Of a DNA stretch of 64,000 bases, positions 17,068-27,800 are shown piece by piece. The position numbers and the translations under genes are program-made. The number at the start of each line of letters is the position of its first letter. The first letter of the stretch is position 1. The notes beneath the pieces are model-generated. The model was not told the origin of the DNA. It searched no databases and saw only the letters and a list, made by a program, of their open reading frames with translations. The stretch comes from Clostridiales bacterium (GTDB lineage Bacteria > Bacillota > Clostridia > Oscillospirales > Acutalibacteraceae): NCBI GenBank assembly GCA_018364155.1, contig JAGZMM010000005.1, positions 189,167-253,166 of the forward strand, given 5' to 3'.

Positions 17068-17277
17068 TTAACCTTCTACGGTAAAGCCGGTATCCTCCAC
17101 CGCTTTTTTGATCCGGGCCATATCCAGAGCGTCTCCCTCAAAGGAGATTTTTGCGCTGTTGCTGGCCAGGTCCACCGCAGCGCTCTTAACCTCGGGCAAG
17201 TCCTCCAGTGCCGCCTCCACGCCCAGCGCGCAGCCAGCGCAATGCATGCCTCCGATGCGAATGGTAATACTGTTCAC
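17068..17277 (-). CDS. copZ: Copper chaperone (heavy-metal-associated domain protein)
   Basis: A 69-residue single HMA domain (beta-alpha-beta-beta-alpha-beta) with the metal-binding motif GGMHCAGC at residues 9-16. It should carry Cu(I) in the cytosol to CopA, encoded just downstream. The start is the GTG at 17277, preceded by GAAGGGA. The family is unmistakable and the operon context supports the copper assignment, though other soft metals cannot be excluded from sequence. Confidence 0.9.
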   Translation of the reverse strand: MNSITIRIGGMHCAGCALGVEAALEDLPEVKSAAVDLASNSAKISFEGDALDMARIKKAVEDTGFTVEG

Positions 17278-17295
17278 AGGGTTTCCCTTCTTTCT

Positions 17296-17316
17296 ATTAT
17301 AATAAGTATACCTAAA
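17296..17316 (-). promoter_or_regulatory. copZ -10 box with adjacent palindrome (candidate metal-responsive operator)
   Basis: On the minus strand TATAAT (17296-17301) lies 18 bases before the copZ start codon. It abuts an imperfect palindrome centred on GTATAC (plus strand TAAGTATACCTA, 17303-17314). No good -35 is seen. A repressor or activator site is inferred. Confidence 0.4.
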
Positions 17317-17370
17317 TAGTATTATATTCCTTATTTTTAGTTTGTCCAGACTTACTCAAAATTATCCGCA

Positions 17371-17421
17371 AAAAAAGAAAGGCCCGGCAGGTTTCGCAAA
17401 ACATAAGCGGAACCTGCCGGG
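17371..17421 (-). terminator. Terminator of galE
   Basis: The stem CCCGGCAGGTTTCGC (17383-17397) pairs with GCGGAACCTGCCGGG (17407-17421). On the minus strand it is followed by TTTCTTTTTTT. Confidence 0.8.
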
Positions 17422-17458
17422 ACCTTATTCGAAAGGGGGCGGTGCGGACAGTACACCG

Positions 17459-18481
17459 TCACTCGTTGTAGCCGTTGGGATTGTTCTTTTGCCACCGCCA
17501 GGTATCCCGGCACATGTCTTCCAGGTCCCGCTGGGCTTGCCAGCCCAGGACCGCCTTTGCCTTGGAAGGGTCGGAATAACAAGCGGGAACATCGCCGCTG
17601 CGGCGGCCTACGATTTTATAAGGGACTGCGCTTCCTGTAACCCGCTCGAAAGCGTGTACAATGTCGAGCACGCTGTAGCCCACGCCGGTGCCTAGATTGA
17701 TCGCGTCGATTCCAGGGTTGCCCGCGAGCCACTGCACCGCTTTGACATGGCCCACCGCCAGGTCCACCACATGGATGTAGTCGCGCACACCGGTGCCGTC
17801 GGGCGTGGGATAATCGTCCCCATACACCGATAAGACGGGCAGCTTGCCGATGGCCACCTGAGAGATGTAAGGCATCAGGTTGTTGGGAATCCCGTTGGGG
17901 TCCTCCCCGATGCGGCCGCTTTCATGGGCGCCGATGGGGTTAAAATAGCGCAGCAGCGCAATGTTCCAGGAAGGGTCGCTGACATACAGATCACGCAGCA
18001 TTTCTTCAATCATCAGCTTGGTGCGACCGTAGGGATTTGTGATGGTGGCGATGTCCACCGGGTCGGTTTCCTGCAGCGGCACCCGCTTGGGCGTACCGTA
18101 GACGGTGGCGGAGGAACTGAACACCAGGTTTTTGACCCCGTGCTCCTTCATAACCTCCAGAAGCACCAAAGACCCAGTAAAATTGTTTCGGTAATAGGTC
18201 AGAGGCAGGCGGACCGATTCGCCTACCGCTTTCCATCCGGCGAAATGGATGACCGCGTCGATCTCATGAGAGGAAAACACCTTGGAAAGTCCATCCCGAT
18301 CCAGAATGTCTACCTGATAAACGGGAAAATCGCGGCCGGTGAGTTCCTTAACCCGCTTGGTAGCAATTGGGCTGCTGTTGTAATAGTTGTCTACGACTAC
18401 AATGTCGTAGCCGTTTTTGAGCAGCTCAACGCAGGTGTGGCTGCCGATGTAACCGGCGCCGCCGGTGACTAGGATTGTCAT
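17459..18481 (-). CDS. galE: UDP-glucose 4-epimerase
   Basis: A 340-residue short-chain dehydrogenase-type epimerase that interconverts UDP-glucose and UDP-galactose using bound NAD. The Rossmann motif GGAGYIGSH is at residues 7-15, the active-site YGRTK near residue 150, and typical stretches such as VIHFAGWKAVGES and IDAINLGTG are present. Length is normal. GGAGGA precedes the ATG by 8 bases. It is a single-gene unit with its own terminator. It supplies sugar nucleotides for surface polysaccharide or for the Leloir pathway; no other gal gene is nearby. Confidence 0.95.
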   Translation of the reverse strand: MTILVTGGAGYIGSHTCVELLKNGYDIVVVDNYYNSSPIATKRVKELTGRDFPVYQVDILDRDGLSKVFSSHEIDAVIHFAGWKAVGESVRLPLTYYRNNFTGSLVLLEVMKEHGVKNLVFSSSATVYGTPKRVPLQETDPVDIATITNPYGRTKLMIEEMLRDLYVSDPSWNIALLRYFNPIGAHESGRIGEDPNGIPNNLMPYISQVAIGKLPVLSVYGDDYPTPDGTGVRDYIHVVDLAVGHVKAVQWLAGNPGIDAINLGTGVGYSVLDIVHAFERVTGSAVPYKIVGRRSGDVPACYSDPSKAKAVLGWQAQRDLEDMCRDTWRWQKNNPNGYNE

Positions 18482-18603
18482 GAAAGCGATTCCTCCATTC
18501 GTCTATCCATTGATATCAGAGTATTATTTTTTTCGTTTTCTGTCAATTACTATTCCCTCGTTTCCTATGGAAGATTGATGCACACATAAAAAGAAAAGCC
18601 CAT

Positions 18604-18632
18604 TTGACAGGGAACGGGCTTGTTCCTATAAT
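18604..18632 (+). promoter_or_regulatory. Consensus sigma-A promoter of the HD-domain gene with internal inverted repeat
   Basis: A perfect TTGACA (18604-18609), a 17-base spacer and a perfect TATAAT (18627-18632). The spacer is largely an inverted repeat GGAAC-N6-GTTCC (18611-18626) that could bind a repressor. Confidence 0.8.
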
Positions 18633-18691
18633 AAACCCAAAGCCACAAGTATGCAAGAAAAATGCGATGCAAAAAGAGTAGGAGGCGGCGT

Positions 18692-19369
18692 ATGGAACGT
18701 TCTTACCGCACGGTGACCTATGAAGAAATCCGTAAGAATACAGAGATCAGCGCGTATATTGAAGCGGCCAACGGGGTGCTGGGAGCCATCGGATTTACCG
18801 AGCACGGTCTGCCCCACGTCTGCCGGGCGGCGGGAGTGGCCGCGAACCTTTTGCGGGAACTGGGGTTTGAGGAGCGTACCTGCGAGCTGGCCGCCATCGC
18901 CGGATACCTGCACGACATCGGAAATACGGTCAACCGGGTGGACCATGCCCAGTCCGGGGCGCTGATGGCCTTTTCCATTCTGTCTCGTTTGGGAATGCCG
19001 CCTAAGGAGGTGGCGGTGGTGGCGTCCGCCATCGGCCACCATGACGAAGGAACGGCTGCCCCGGTCAATGAGGTGGCGGCGGCTCTGATTTTGGCGGACA
19101 AAAGCGATGTGCGCCGCAGCCGAGTGCGCAACCAAAGCGGCATCATGACCGATATTCACGACCGGGTCAACTACGCCGTAGAGCGTACCGAGCTGCAGGT
19201 CAGGCGAGAGGAAAAGGCAGTTTTGCTGCAAATGTCCATCGACACCGCCATCTGTCCGGTGATGGATTATTTCGAAATTTTTCTATCGAGAATGCTTTTG
19301 TGCCGTAAGGCCGCGGATTCTCTCGGCCTTACCTTCGAGCTGGTCATCAACCAATCCAGAATGCTATAG
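18692..19369 (+). CDS. HD-domain phosphohydrolase
   Basis: A 225-residue protein with an HD fold. Metal ligands appear in order as H (HGLPHV, about residue 38), HD (YLHDIGN, about 74), HH (IGHHDEG, about 115) and D (ADKSDV, about 140). The family hydrolyses phosphate esters or nucleotides; the substrate here is unknown. The ATG at 18692 follows AGGAGG by 7 bases; an in-frame ATG at 18662 has no ribosome site. The C-terminal 70 residues resemble no domain I recognise. It is driven by an unusually perfect promoter and precedes the slipin gene, which has its own promoter. Confidence 0.8.
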   Translation: MERSYRTVTYEEIRKNTEISAYIEAANGVLGAIGFTEHGLPHVCRAAGVAANLLRELGFEERTCELAAIAGYLHDIGNTVNRVDHAQSGALMAFSILSRLGMPPKEVAVVASAIGHHDEGTAAPVNEVAAALILADKSDVRRSRVRNQSGIMTDIHDRVNYAVERTELQVRREEKAVLLQMSIDTAICPVMDYFEIFLSRMLLCRKAADSLGLTFELVINQSRML

Positions 19370-19446
19370 AGAAAAGCGAGGAATGCCAAAGAGACGTTGA
19401 AATGGTCTTAAAAAACGTAGAAAAGTGGGAATTCTTTCGGATTTGC

Positions 19447-19475
19447 TTGAAAAATGGAATAAAAAGACGTACAAT
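19447..19475 (+). promoter_or_regulatory. Sigma-A promoter of the slipin gene
   Basis: TTGAAA (19447-19452), a 17-base spacer and TACAAT (19470-19475). Confidence 0.75.
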
Positions 19476-19508
19476 ATACCAATATAAGCAAAAATGAGGT
19501 GCTGTCAT

Positions 19509-20393
19509 TTGGAAGTCTACATCGTAATTCCCATCTGCGTTTTGGTGCTGGCGTTCTTCTTTGCCGGCCTGCGCATGGACAAGGAATACCAGAGAGGCGT
19601 GATTTTCCGCCTGGGCCGGCTCAAAAGCTGCAAGGGTCCCGGTCTCTACTGGATCATTCCCTTCTTTGACCGGAGAGTACGGGTGGATCTGCGGGTTTCC
19701 ATCATCAACATCGACAGCCAGGAGGTTGTCACTCGGGACAGCGTGACGGTTAAGATCAATGCAATTTTGTATTATAAGATCACCCGGCCGGAGCGCGTGG
19801 TGGTGATTGCCCATGATTATGAGCAAGCGATCGTTCAGATTGCGGTCACCAGTTTAAAAAATGTAATCGGTCAGCATACCCTGGAGGAAATCCTCAGCGA
19901 CCGCAAGGCCATCAACCGGGCAATGAAGGCAAATGTGGACGTGGTAGCGGGCGATCTGGGGCTGATGGTCAAGTCCATTGAGATGAAGGACATTGACATC
20001 CCGGTGGCTATGCAGAAGGCCATGGCTAAGGAAGCCCAGGCTATGCGCGAGCGCCGGGCGCGCATCATCAAGGCGGATGGGGAATACCAGGCGTCTTTGA
20101 AACTCAAAGCGGCGGCGGAAGAAATCGAGAGCAATCCCATTGCGCTGGAGCTACGCCGGATTCAGATGGTAACAGAGGTCAGTTCCGACCAGAATACCCG
20201 CACCCTGGTGATGCCCAGCGATTTCGTGGAGATTGCCAAAACCATTTCCAATGGGATTGAAAGCGGCATTTTGGGTTCCGGCGTGGGCGGGAACATCCAT
20301 AGCAAAAAGATTCAGGAAAACGCACATAACATGTCCAAAAGTCCGTCCCAAACGAAGACGGAGGACAAAAAGAGTCATACGGGTAAGGTCTGA
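19509..20393 (+). CDS. Slipin (SPFH/band 7 membrane protein)
   Basis: A 294-residue stomatin-like protein: an N-terminal membrane hairpin or helix (about residues 3-20), then an SPFH domain with the typical GVIFRLGRLKSCKGPGLYWI and a helical region (AMQKAMAKEAQAMRERRARI) that drives oligomerisation. The C-terminal 40 residues are polar and Lys/Ser-rich. Slipins scaffold membrane microdomains and often regulate proteases or channels; no NfeD partner lies beside this one. The TTG at 19509 is favoured because GAGGTG precedes it by 7 bases. An in-frame ATG at 19494 overlaps that ribosome site. Confidence 0.88.
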   Translation: MEVYIVIPICVLVLAFFFAGLRMDKEYQRGVIFRLGRLKSCKGPGLYWIIPFFDRRVRVDLRVSIINIDSQEVVTRDSVTVKINAILYYKITRPERVVVIAHDYEQAIVQIAVTSLKNVIGQHTLEEILSDRKAINRAMKANVDVVAGDLGLMVKSIEMKDIDIPVAMQKAMAKEAQAMRERRARIIKADGEYQASLKLKAAAEEIESNPIALELRRIQMVTEVSSDQNTRTLVMPSDFVEIAKTISNGIESGILGSGVGGNIHSKKIQENAHNMSKSPSQTKTEDKKSHTGKV

Positions 20394-20400
20394 TGAGAAA

Positions 20401-20427
20401 GCGCCGCCGGCAATTTTGCCGGCGGCG
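20401..20427 (+). terminator. Hairpin terminator after the slipin gene
   Basis: CGCCGCCGGCAA pairs with TTGCCGGCGGCG; only a weak T-run follows (TTCTTGG). Confidence 0.55.
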
Positions 20428-20429
20428 TT

Positions 20430-20742
20430 CTTGGTGCGGGCTTAGAGAAGAAAGCAGCCGCGTTCCCATCACAAAGGTTACGGCTGAGCAGGTATCCAAA
20501 GGGAAGGCTTATGGGAAACCAGGTAAGTCTTAATCCATGCAGCGCTAGCGAAGGAATGCTGCTCGAAAAGTGTTTTGCGGAAAATCGCCTAAACCAGAGG
20601 AAACTCCTGCGTGCGGCAGTTGGGGGTTAGGAAAAGGGAAGAAAGCCGGGCTGTTTTTTCGGGCTAGATGCTCGGCTGGAGGCGCAACGAGAAAACGGTG
20701 CAGAAATTCACCCGGACAGCCGGGAAAAAGCAAGAGGAATAC
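20430..20742. other. Intergenic stretch, unexplained
   Basis: About 310 bases with only short open frames lacking ribosome sites. Purine-rich segments and short hairpins are present. A stretch near 20500-20560 faintly recalls a riboswitch, but no conserved core of any class I know is matched. Confidence 0.4.
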
Positions 20743-20771
20743 TTGTACTTTTTTAAAAGCTATGATAAAAT
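20743..20771 (+). promoter_or_regulatory. Sigma-A promoter of yebC
   Basis: TTGTAC (20743-20748), a 17-base spacer and TAAAAT (20766-20771). Confidence 0.65.
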
Positions 20772-20821
20772 TAAATGTCTGATCATTGAAAGCATTGCTA
20801 TCTTGTACGGGGGATGAAAAT

Positions 20822-21559
20822 ATGTCTGGACATTCGAAATGGAACAACATCAAACGCAAAAAGGAAAAGACCGACGGCCAAAAGGCGAAGATTTTTACGA
20901 AAATCGGTCGTGAGCTCGCTATGGCGGTGCGGGAAGGCGGCAGCGGTGATCCGGCGGTCAATTCCCGCTTAAAGGACGCCATTGCCAAGGCGAAGGCCAA
21001 CAATGTTCCCAACGACAACATTGACCGTATCATTAAAAAAGCGTCCGGCGAAGGAAACTCCGACGCATATGAGGCCATCCAGTACGAAGGGTATGGTCCC
21101 AGCGGTGTGGCGGTGATCGTGGAGACCCTCACCGACAATCGCAACCGCACGGCCGGCGACCTGCGCCATTATTTTGACAAGTTTGGCGGCAACCTGGGTA
21201 CCACCGGCTGCGTGTCCTTCATGTTCCAGAAGAAGGGCGTCATTGTCATCGAGGCAGAGGGCCTTGACGAGGATGCGGTTATGGAGGCCGCGCTGGAAGC
21301 GGGCGCGTCTGACTTTCAGTCGGACGGGGACGTATTTGAGATTTTCACCGAGCCGGAGGATTTCTCCGCCATTCGTGACGAACTTGCGGAGAAATACGAC
21401 TTTGTTTCCGCAGATGTGGAACAGGTGCCTGACACGTATACAGCCATCACGGACCCGGATTTGATTGTGAAGATGGGCCGGTTGCTGGAAATGCTTGAGG
21501 ACGACGACGATGTCCAAAGCGTCTGGCACAACTGGGAGAACGCGGACGACGCGGAGTAA
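20822..21559 (+). CDS. yebC: YebC/PmpR family protein
   Basis: A 245-residue cytosolic protein. The hallmark N-terminus MSGHSKWNNIKRKKEKTDGQ is present, as are EGYGPSGVAVIVETLTDNRNR and an acidic C-terminus. Length matches the family. YebC-type proteins have been described as DNA-binding regulators and, for YebC-II/TACO1-type proteins, as translation factors that relieve ribosome stalling at proline stretches; sequence alone does not decide between these here. The ATG at 20822 is preceded by GGGGGATGAAAAT. It is a single-gene unit with its own promoter and terminator. Confidence 0.93.
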   Translation: MSGHSKWNNIKRKKEKTDGQKAKIFTKIGRELAMAVREGGSGDPAVNSRLKDAIAKAKANNVPNDNIDRIIKKASGEGNSDAYEAIQYEGYGPSGVAVIVETLTDNRNRTAGDLRHYFDKFGGNLGTTGCVSFMFQKKGVIVIEAEGLDEDAVMEAALEAGASDFQSDGDVFEIFTEPEDFSAIRDELAEKYDFVSADVEQVPDTYTAITDPDLIVKMGRLLEMLEDDDDVQSVWHNWENADDAE

Positions 21560-21597
21560 AATGCGGCTTTTGCAGCGGTTCTCCGCTAGATGAGAAG

Positions 21598-21636
21598 AAA
21601 AGCCCGGAGCAAAAAAGCTCCGGGCTTTTTTGTTTT
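21598..21636 (+). terminator. Terminator of yebC
   Basis: AAAGCCCGGAGC-AAAAAA-GCTCCGGGCTTTTTT, a strong hairpin with a T-run. Confidence 0.9.
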
Positions 21637-21779
21637 TTGTAGAGAATCGAAACAGAATAAGAAAACAATTTCTTCCGTATGGTAGATAAGGAGGGACAGC
21701 CTTTTCAATGGCAAAATCCACGAAAATGGAAAATTTCCACAAAATTTAGCTGATTTTGATGTAAAATGCACCGTAGCCA

Positions 21780-21808
21780 TTGTGTTATGTGGCGAAATTT
21801 GATACAAT
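21780..21808 (+). promoter_or_regulatory. Promoter of the giant pilin operon
   Basis: TTGTGT (21780-21785), a 17-base spacer and TACAAT (21803-21808), 50 bases before the giant prepilin ATG. Confidence 0.65.
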
Positions 21809-21858
21809 GAAAAAACATATAGAGGTTCCTGTCCAACGTGGGCGAAATGGAGGACAAC

Positions 21859-24800
21859 ATGAGCTCTTTTTTGGCATTCCTTTCTACATGCAGGCAGGGA
21901 AAACGCGGATTTACTTTGGTGGAAGTGGTGATCACCGCAGCGGTGATCGGAATTTTGGCTGCCATTGCAATCCCGAGCATCCTGACCTACCAGGTAAACC
22001 ACGAAATGCAGGGCCTCAATGACAAGGCGAAAACTGTCTTTCTCGCCATGCAGGACGCCCTGGTGACTTACAAAAACAGCGGCGAATTTAACGATACACT
22101 GCAAGAGGCCTTCTATGACAACCCGCATGGCACCGGCGGGTCGATGGAGAACGTGTCCCTTTCCGGTGTATCGGAGGCATTTGAGGAGTCCAAATCAAAT
22201 CTTGTGTACATGACTGTCAGTAAAAACGCGGGAAAAAGCGAGAAACTGGTGGAGCTGATTGAGCCGTATCTGATGGACAAGAGCTTGCTCGACGGCTGCT
22301 TTACCGTGGAATTCAATCGGGAAACGGGACTGATGTACGCGGTGCTTTACAGCGATCGGGCGGATGCGTTGAGCTACACCGAAGGTGGCAATGAGCGGTC
22401 GGGTGTGGTGAACATTTCTGCGCGCACCTACGACGACCGAAAGCAGCGCCGGGTGGGTTACTATGGAGATACGCCCACCGGGGCACCGGTGAGCGGGATG
22501 GAACGGCCCCGCCCCCAAATACAAAACGGAGAAAAGCTCTTAGTTACCTGGAACGACTGCGAACCGGCGGGCAGTACGGGGATGAACGTATCCTATACAC
22601 TTAAGATTCTGCCGGCCGACGGGAAGGGAATCCCTTACCTGGAACTATCCAACATACTGCTTTCCAAGACCCCCATGCTCCCAGGCGGGCAGCAGACCCT
22701 CATTACTCGTACGCCCGTGTATGACCAAAACGGCAGTATGACCGGCGAAGTGACGGAAAGCTTGCTGTCCCATTCCCTGACCTATGACATGGATAAGAAC
22801 GAGTTTACTCTGGTCCTGGACGAACTGGTAGGCAAGAACGGGGGCGTGAGCATCTTTGAGGCCTATCCCACCATTCCTTCCGCAAATATAGTAGCGGTGG
22901 TGGAAGCACAGGCATCTGGCTCACCTACCCAAAAGGGCCAGTCCAATGTAGAGCATTCCTATTATGCCTCTCAGGTAATGACACAGGAGGAGACGATCCG
23001 CCGGGTGGCAAATCTGCGGCATTTTAACAACGTCCGCTACGGAGCAGCTGCCTATCGCTATCTGCAAACCACCGATTTTACCTGGCAGCCAGACCTTTTC
23101 GACTTTACCTCCTTTCAGAACTATCCGTCTCGCAGCGCCGATGGGGTTTTGCTCAAAGAGGCGGAATCCTCCGATGTGTTTGAGGGCCGGTATGACGGCG
23201 GCGGATATTTTATCTGTGACCTGCGTTTTGGCGGGGAAGAGGAAAATCTGGGCTTGTTTGCCCAGGTTGGCCATTCGGGAGAACTGACGAAGATTGCCTT
23301 GGTGGATGGCGAGGTCACCGGCGGCGGAAAATACACCGGCGCCCTGGCCGGGATTAACGAGGGGTATATCCATGTGTGTTACACGTCGTCTACTACGGTA
23401 GAAGGAAACGGTGTGGTAGGAGGTCTGGCAGGCGCAAACGACGGCGTGGTGGAAAACTGCTACGTGAACTTCGGCGAGACGACAGACAACGAGTTCTTCG
23501 TCAGCATCAAGACCACGATGCCCAAAACTCAAGGGGTAGGGGGCTTAGTGGGATCCAACTGGACAAACGGCGTTATCCGCACCTCCTATGTCAACGCAAT
23601 GTTAGCCAATTCCACCCAAGTACTGGAGGAAGCGGTTCTTAGCCGCATCGGCGGTATCGCAGGCATCAATCAGAATACTGCGTCCGATTCCATCCAGAAC
23701 ACAGTTTTTCTGCAGCAGACCATTTATAACGCAGCCAAATGGATATATGCGGTGGCAGGCGATTCCGGTTCTCCGGAAGGCCTGACCTATGCGGCCATGA
23801 CGGAATTTGACGCAGGTAACTTTGTCAACTATCCGGGCTTTGATCCACAGGTCTGGATACAGGCCATTGCGGACAGTTCCGACCCGCAAGGATATCCCTA
23901 TCCCCAGCTTGCAGGCATGAAGCATTACCGGGAGTGGCCGGAAATTGAACAGCTGCCGCCTCCCTATCTGCCCATTTGGAGCCGGTATGAGGAACAGTAC
24001 CATGAGGGCGGCATGTTCACAGCGTCTCTCGAACCGGATACACCCGCCTATCGCGAGCGGTATGTTTTTACCTTCCCGGCCTTGCAGCCCAACCATTTTA
24101 AGGACGACGAGCCTTACCGACTGGAGTTCTACGACGGCTCCTTTCGCCAAAATGACGAAAAGGCTCCGGTCCTCGTTCTTGAGATTGCGGCTATTGACAA
24201 TGAACTGAACCCCAGCAATCCCAGATTTACCATGACGGTGTCGGATAACGCATTTGGCTTGGTGGGAACCAGTTTTGAAGTCACCATGATCGAAGAAAAC
24301 GGAATTCCCTACTACGAGATTATTCTCAATGCTGACACGCTCGATCGTTTTCATGTGAGCGGTAGCGGATTTTATACCGTGGCGGTACAGTGCGATCGTA
24401 CGGTGTACGACCAGAATGCTGACCAGCCGCCCATTTCCACCAGCCTTTATACGTCGGTGAAGTTCAATCCCCATTTCGGCAATGCAACCGCTGTCGGTTC
24501 CTGGACCTTCGGCAGCGTTTCTCATCCTTTTGAAACGCGTACTCCCCGCCAATTGCGAAATATTGGCAAAAGTACGGCCGCTGCTAATTATCTCGCAGAC
24601 GTGTTTTCCCAGACAAACCAGATTGATTTTGCAGTGTATGCCGGTTCCAAAGGGGTAGGCAACTACCACAAGCCCATCGGACAGATCTGGGAGGAAGGCG
24701 TCCCAGAGACGATCGCGCCATTTACCGGCACCTATCAGGGCAATCAAAAGGAAATCCGGGGGCTTACCCTGCTGTCTGCCCAACGGCAGGTGGGCCTGTT

Positions 24801-27800
24801 CGCGGAAAACGCCGGAGTCGTGCAGGAGCTAGTCCTGCGCATGCCGGTACTGCGTTCTTCTGCAACAGATGCGTTTGTAGGCGGCATTGCCGCCAAAAAT
24901 ACTGGGACGGTCAGGGCATGTACGGTTGGCCCTGCCCCTCACACCTCTGATATTTCTGATTTTGCGGGTCTTATGTCCACCTCGTCGAAACTGTCGGTTG
25001 TCACCGGCGGCACGGTGGGAGGCATAGTGGGTGAAAACGTCGGAATTGTGACCGGATGCCTGAACACTGCGCAGATCACCGCAGACACCGATGCCACTGC
25101 AGGCGGTTTGGTGGGCAGCAACGATGGAATGGAAGCGCTGGTGACCCTGAGCTACAATACCGGCGCCGTAGGGACCAGCCCGGGAGCCTCCAATCTGAAG
25201 ATCGGCGGCGTCCTAGGGAATAATCGCCGGGGTACGGTGGATTCCTGTTACAACACCGGGCGGGTGCTGGTGAACCGTGTGGACGAATACGGTATGGTCA
25301 CACCAATCTCTGCGCAGGGAGTGGTCGGCGGTATTGTAGGCGTCAACCAGTCGGGTTCCACGATGCGGTATTCCAGCTCTTTGGGTTACGTGGGCGACAT
25401 GCAGGCAGGAATTTCTGGCGGCATTGTCGGGCAAAACGACGGTACCGCTGCTTACTGCGCGTCGGTGGCCAGCGTGCAACATGAGGCCATTGGGCAAAGC
25501 GGCTTCTGGTCGAGCGCAACTGTGTGCGAGGCTCTTTCTGGAGCGGACTTAAAAAGTACGGCTACCATGCTGCCCCGCCTTTCCGCCAACGGCAACAACG
25601 TCTATGCTTTCACGAAAACAGCGGAAAACTACTATTTCCCGTATGCCTCCCTGCGCATAGCGGAAAATTTCCACCGCACGCCGTTTGAAGAAGCCATTGA
25701 CACCCATGAGTTTCACTCTCTCTTGACCAATACGGAGGATCTAGAAATCAGCTGGCTGAAATATCCCGGGGCGTCCAGCTACAAGCTGCTTGTGGAAGGG
25801 GACCTGCCCACTGCAGGAGACCCCTCTTATGGTATGACGGCGGCGGCTGGCAACCGCAATTCGTTCCAGGCCTTCTCCGCCATCGACGCCAGCAGCTTCC
25901 TTGTAGAGCAGCCGGCAGGTGGGTATTTGAACCTCTCTCATTTTCTTTTGGAACAAAACAAAGGCCTCAACCGGTACCGGGGCCGGCTGAAAATTACACT
26001 CTATGCGTACTCGGAAAACGGTAATCTTCTGGCCAGTCGCACCCATTACGCCCACACCGATTTTGCCAACGATTTGGATGAAACTGGTAAGGTGGTCATG
26101 GAAACCATCCAGAAAGGAGACGGCAGCTATGCCCAAGCTTACCGGATCAGTTCCCCCGCCCATCTGGAGGCCGTTAAATACCGCCTGGATGCGAATTTCG
26201 TACAGACCAATGTCATTAGTCTGACAAGCGATTTTATTTCCGATCGGTACGACCAGAAAACCGGCATGAGCGGCGGCAAGGATATGCACGGCCTCTTTTA
26301 TCCCATCGGCCGGATGTTCTACTCGGTGGGCGGGAACGGTGTCACTTACGCTTATGGTACAGGTCAGCCCTTTGACAACCAGGAAATCTCCTCGGTGGGG
26401 AACATGAACGACAATCCTGCTGTCAACAGCTGGCAGGGAATGTTCCGTGGCTATTACGACGGCGGTGGTTATGTCATCACCGGCCTTGCCATGGAAATCG
26501 AAGCCACCACCTCCAACAGCTTCTTTACCGGTCTGTTTGCCACCATTGGGGAAACCGGCGTAGTGCGTAATCTGGCGGTACTCAATAGCAAAGATATGAA
26601 CATGCGCTTCTCCGGCACCCAGCTGCCGCATCTGATGATGGGAAGCATCGCCGGATACAATGCGGGCCTGATTCAAAACTGCTACCGGGACGGCGGCGTG
26701 GTCACCGGTACCAGCACCCATGGGCCTACCACCATGTCCATTGGCGGCTTGGTGGGATACAATGCCATGACGGGCAACATCTATTCCAGCTATAACAACA
26801 GCGATGTGCAGTGTATCAAGTATTATACCCCCGACCAGGTGCCTCATAACCGAGGCAACAACACCGGAGGCATCGCCGCCCTGAATGCCGGGCAAATTGC
26901 CAATTGCTACAACTCCGGCCGGATTCAAAGCGATTATCGCCGTGTAAACAACACCACCAGTCTGACTCCCACCGGGCAGGTTGACAGCAACAATAAGGTC
27001 GGCGGCATCGTGGGCGTCAATTATGGCAGCGATACCAGCAACATCCGCAGCTGCGGCTATTACCAGCACGATCTAACGCCGGTCATCAATCCCAACAACA
27101 GTTCTTATATGAATGACCGGGCAAACTACACGTATACGAATTTCAACCGCGTAGTTTACCAGGCATTACCGGCAGCGGGCCTGAGTATCCGCCTTCGCGC
27201 CGGTAACCAGAACAACAAATACCTGGTCAACGATAACGACAGCGACGTGAAACGAGTGTATGGCATCACTCTGGATAGCGGAAAAAACGGGCAAAAAGCC
27301 CAGAATACCTACGGCTATTCCTTTGATCAGCTTTCCGGCGTACAGGATACCTATTATGCCAGCGACGTCATCCAAAATGCCAACTACTCTGATGCACCGG
27401 CCTGGGCGGGAGAGTATCAACCAATTCTCAACCTGCTCAATACCGACCTCCCCGAAGGGTCCTCCACCTGGCGGCGGCGGACGTCCGACGGGCTGCCGGA
27501 GCTTGTGGATAACCCACACAAGGTCACCGATCAATTGGCAGCTTCCCAAAACGTGCGGGTTTCCATTCCCGAACAGATCGTTTCTTACCCCATCACCAGC
27601 ACGGTACAATGGGACGCAGTGGAGAACGCAAAGACCTACACCGTCTATATTCAGGAACAAGGGACCAGCAACCGTTCCCGGCTCCTGTCCACCCACGAGC
27701 TTACCGCGTCGGTCACGCTGGACAGCTTCTACGCCGGGCGCAAGTGGGAGTTTATCGTGGTGGCGGACGGATACGCTGATCCGCTTTTAGGCAAAGCGTA

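Noticed and set aside
20440..20480. SRP RNA-like AAGAAAGCAGCC motif
   Set aside because: The universal GGTCAGGTCCGGAAGGAAGCAGCC domain IV sequence is not present.
20470..20570. Possible riboswitch (AAAGGGAAGG stretch) upstream of yebC
   Set aside because: The cobalamin B12-box and other class cores are not matched and no terminator or anti-terminator pair is evident; yebC is not a usual target.
25741..27069. 442-codon minus-strand frame inside the giant prepilin gene
   Set aside because: Antisense to a clear coding region; composition is the mirror of the GLUG repeats.
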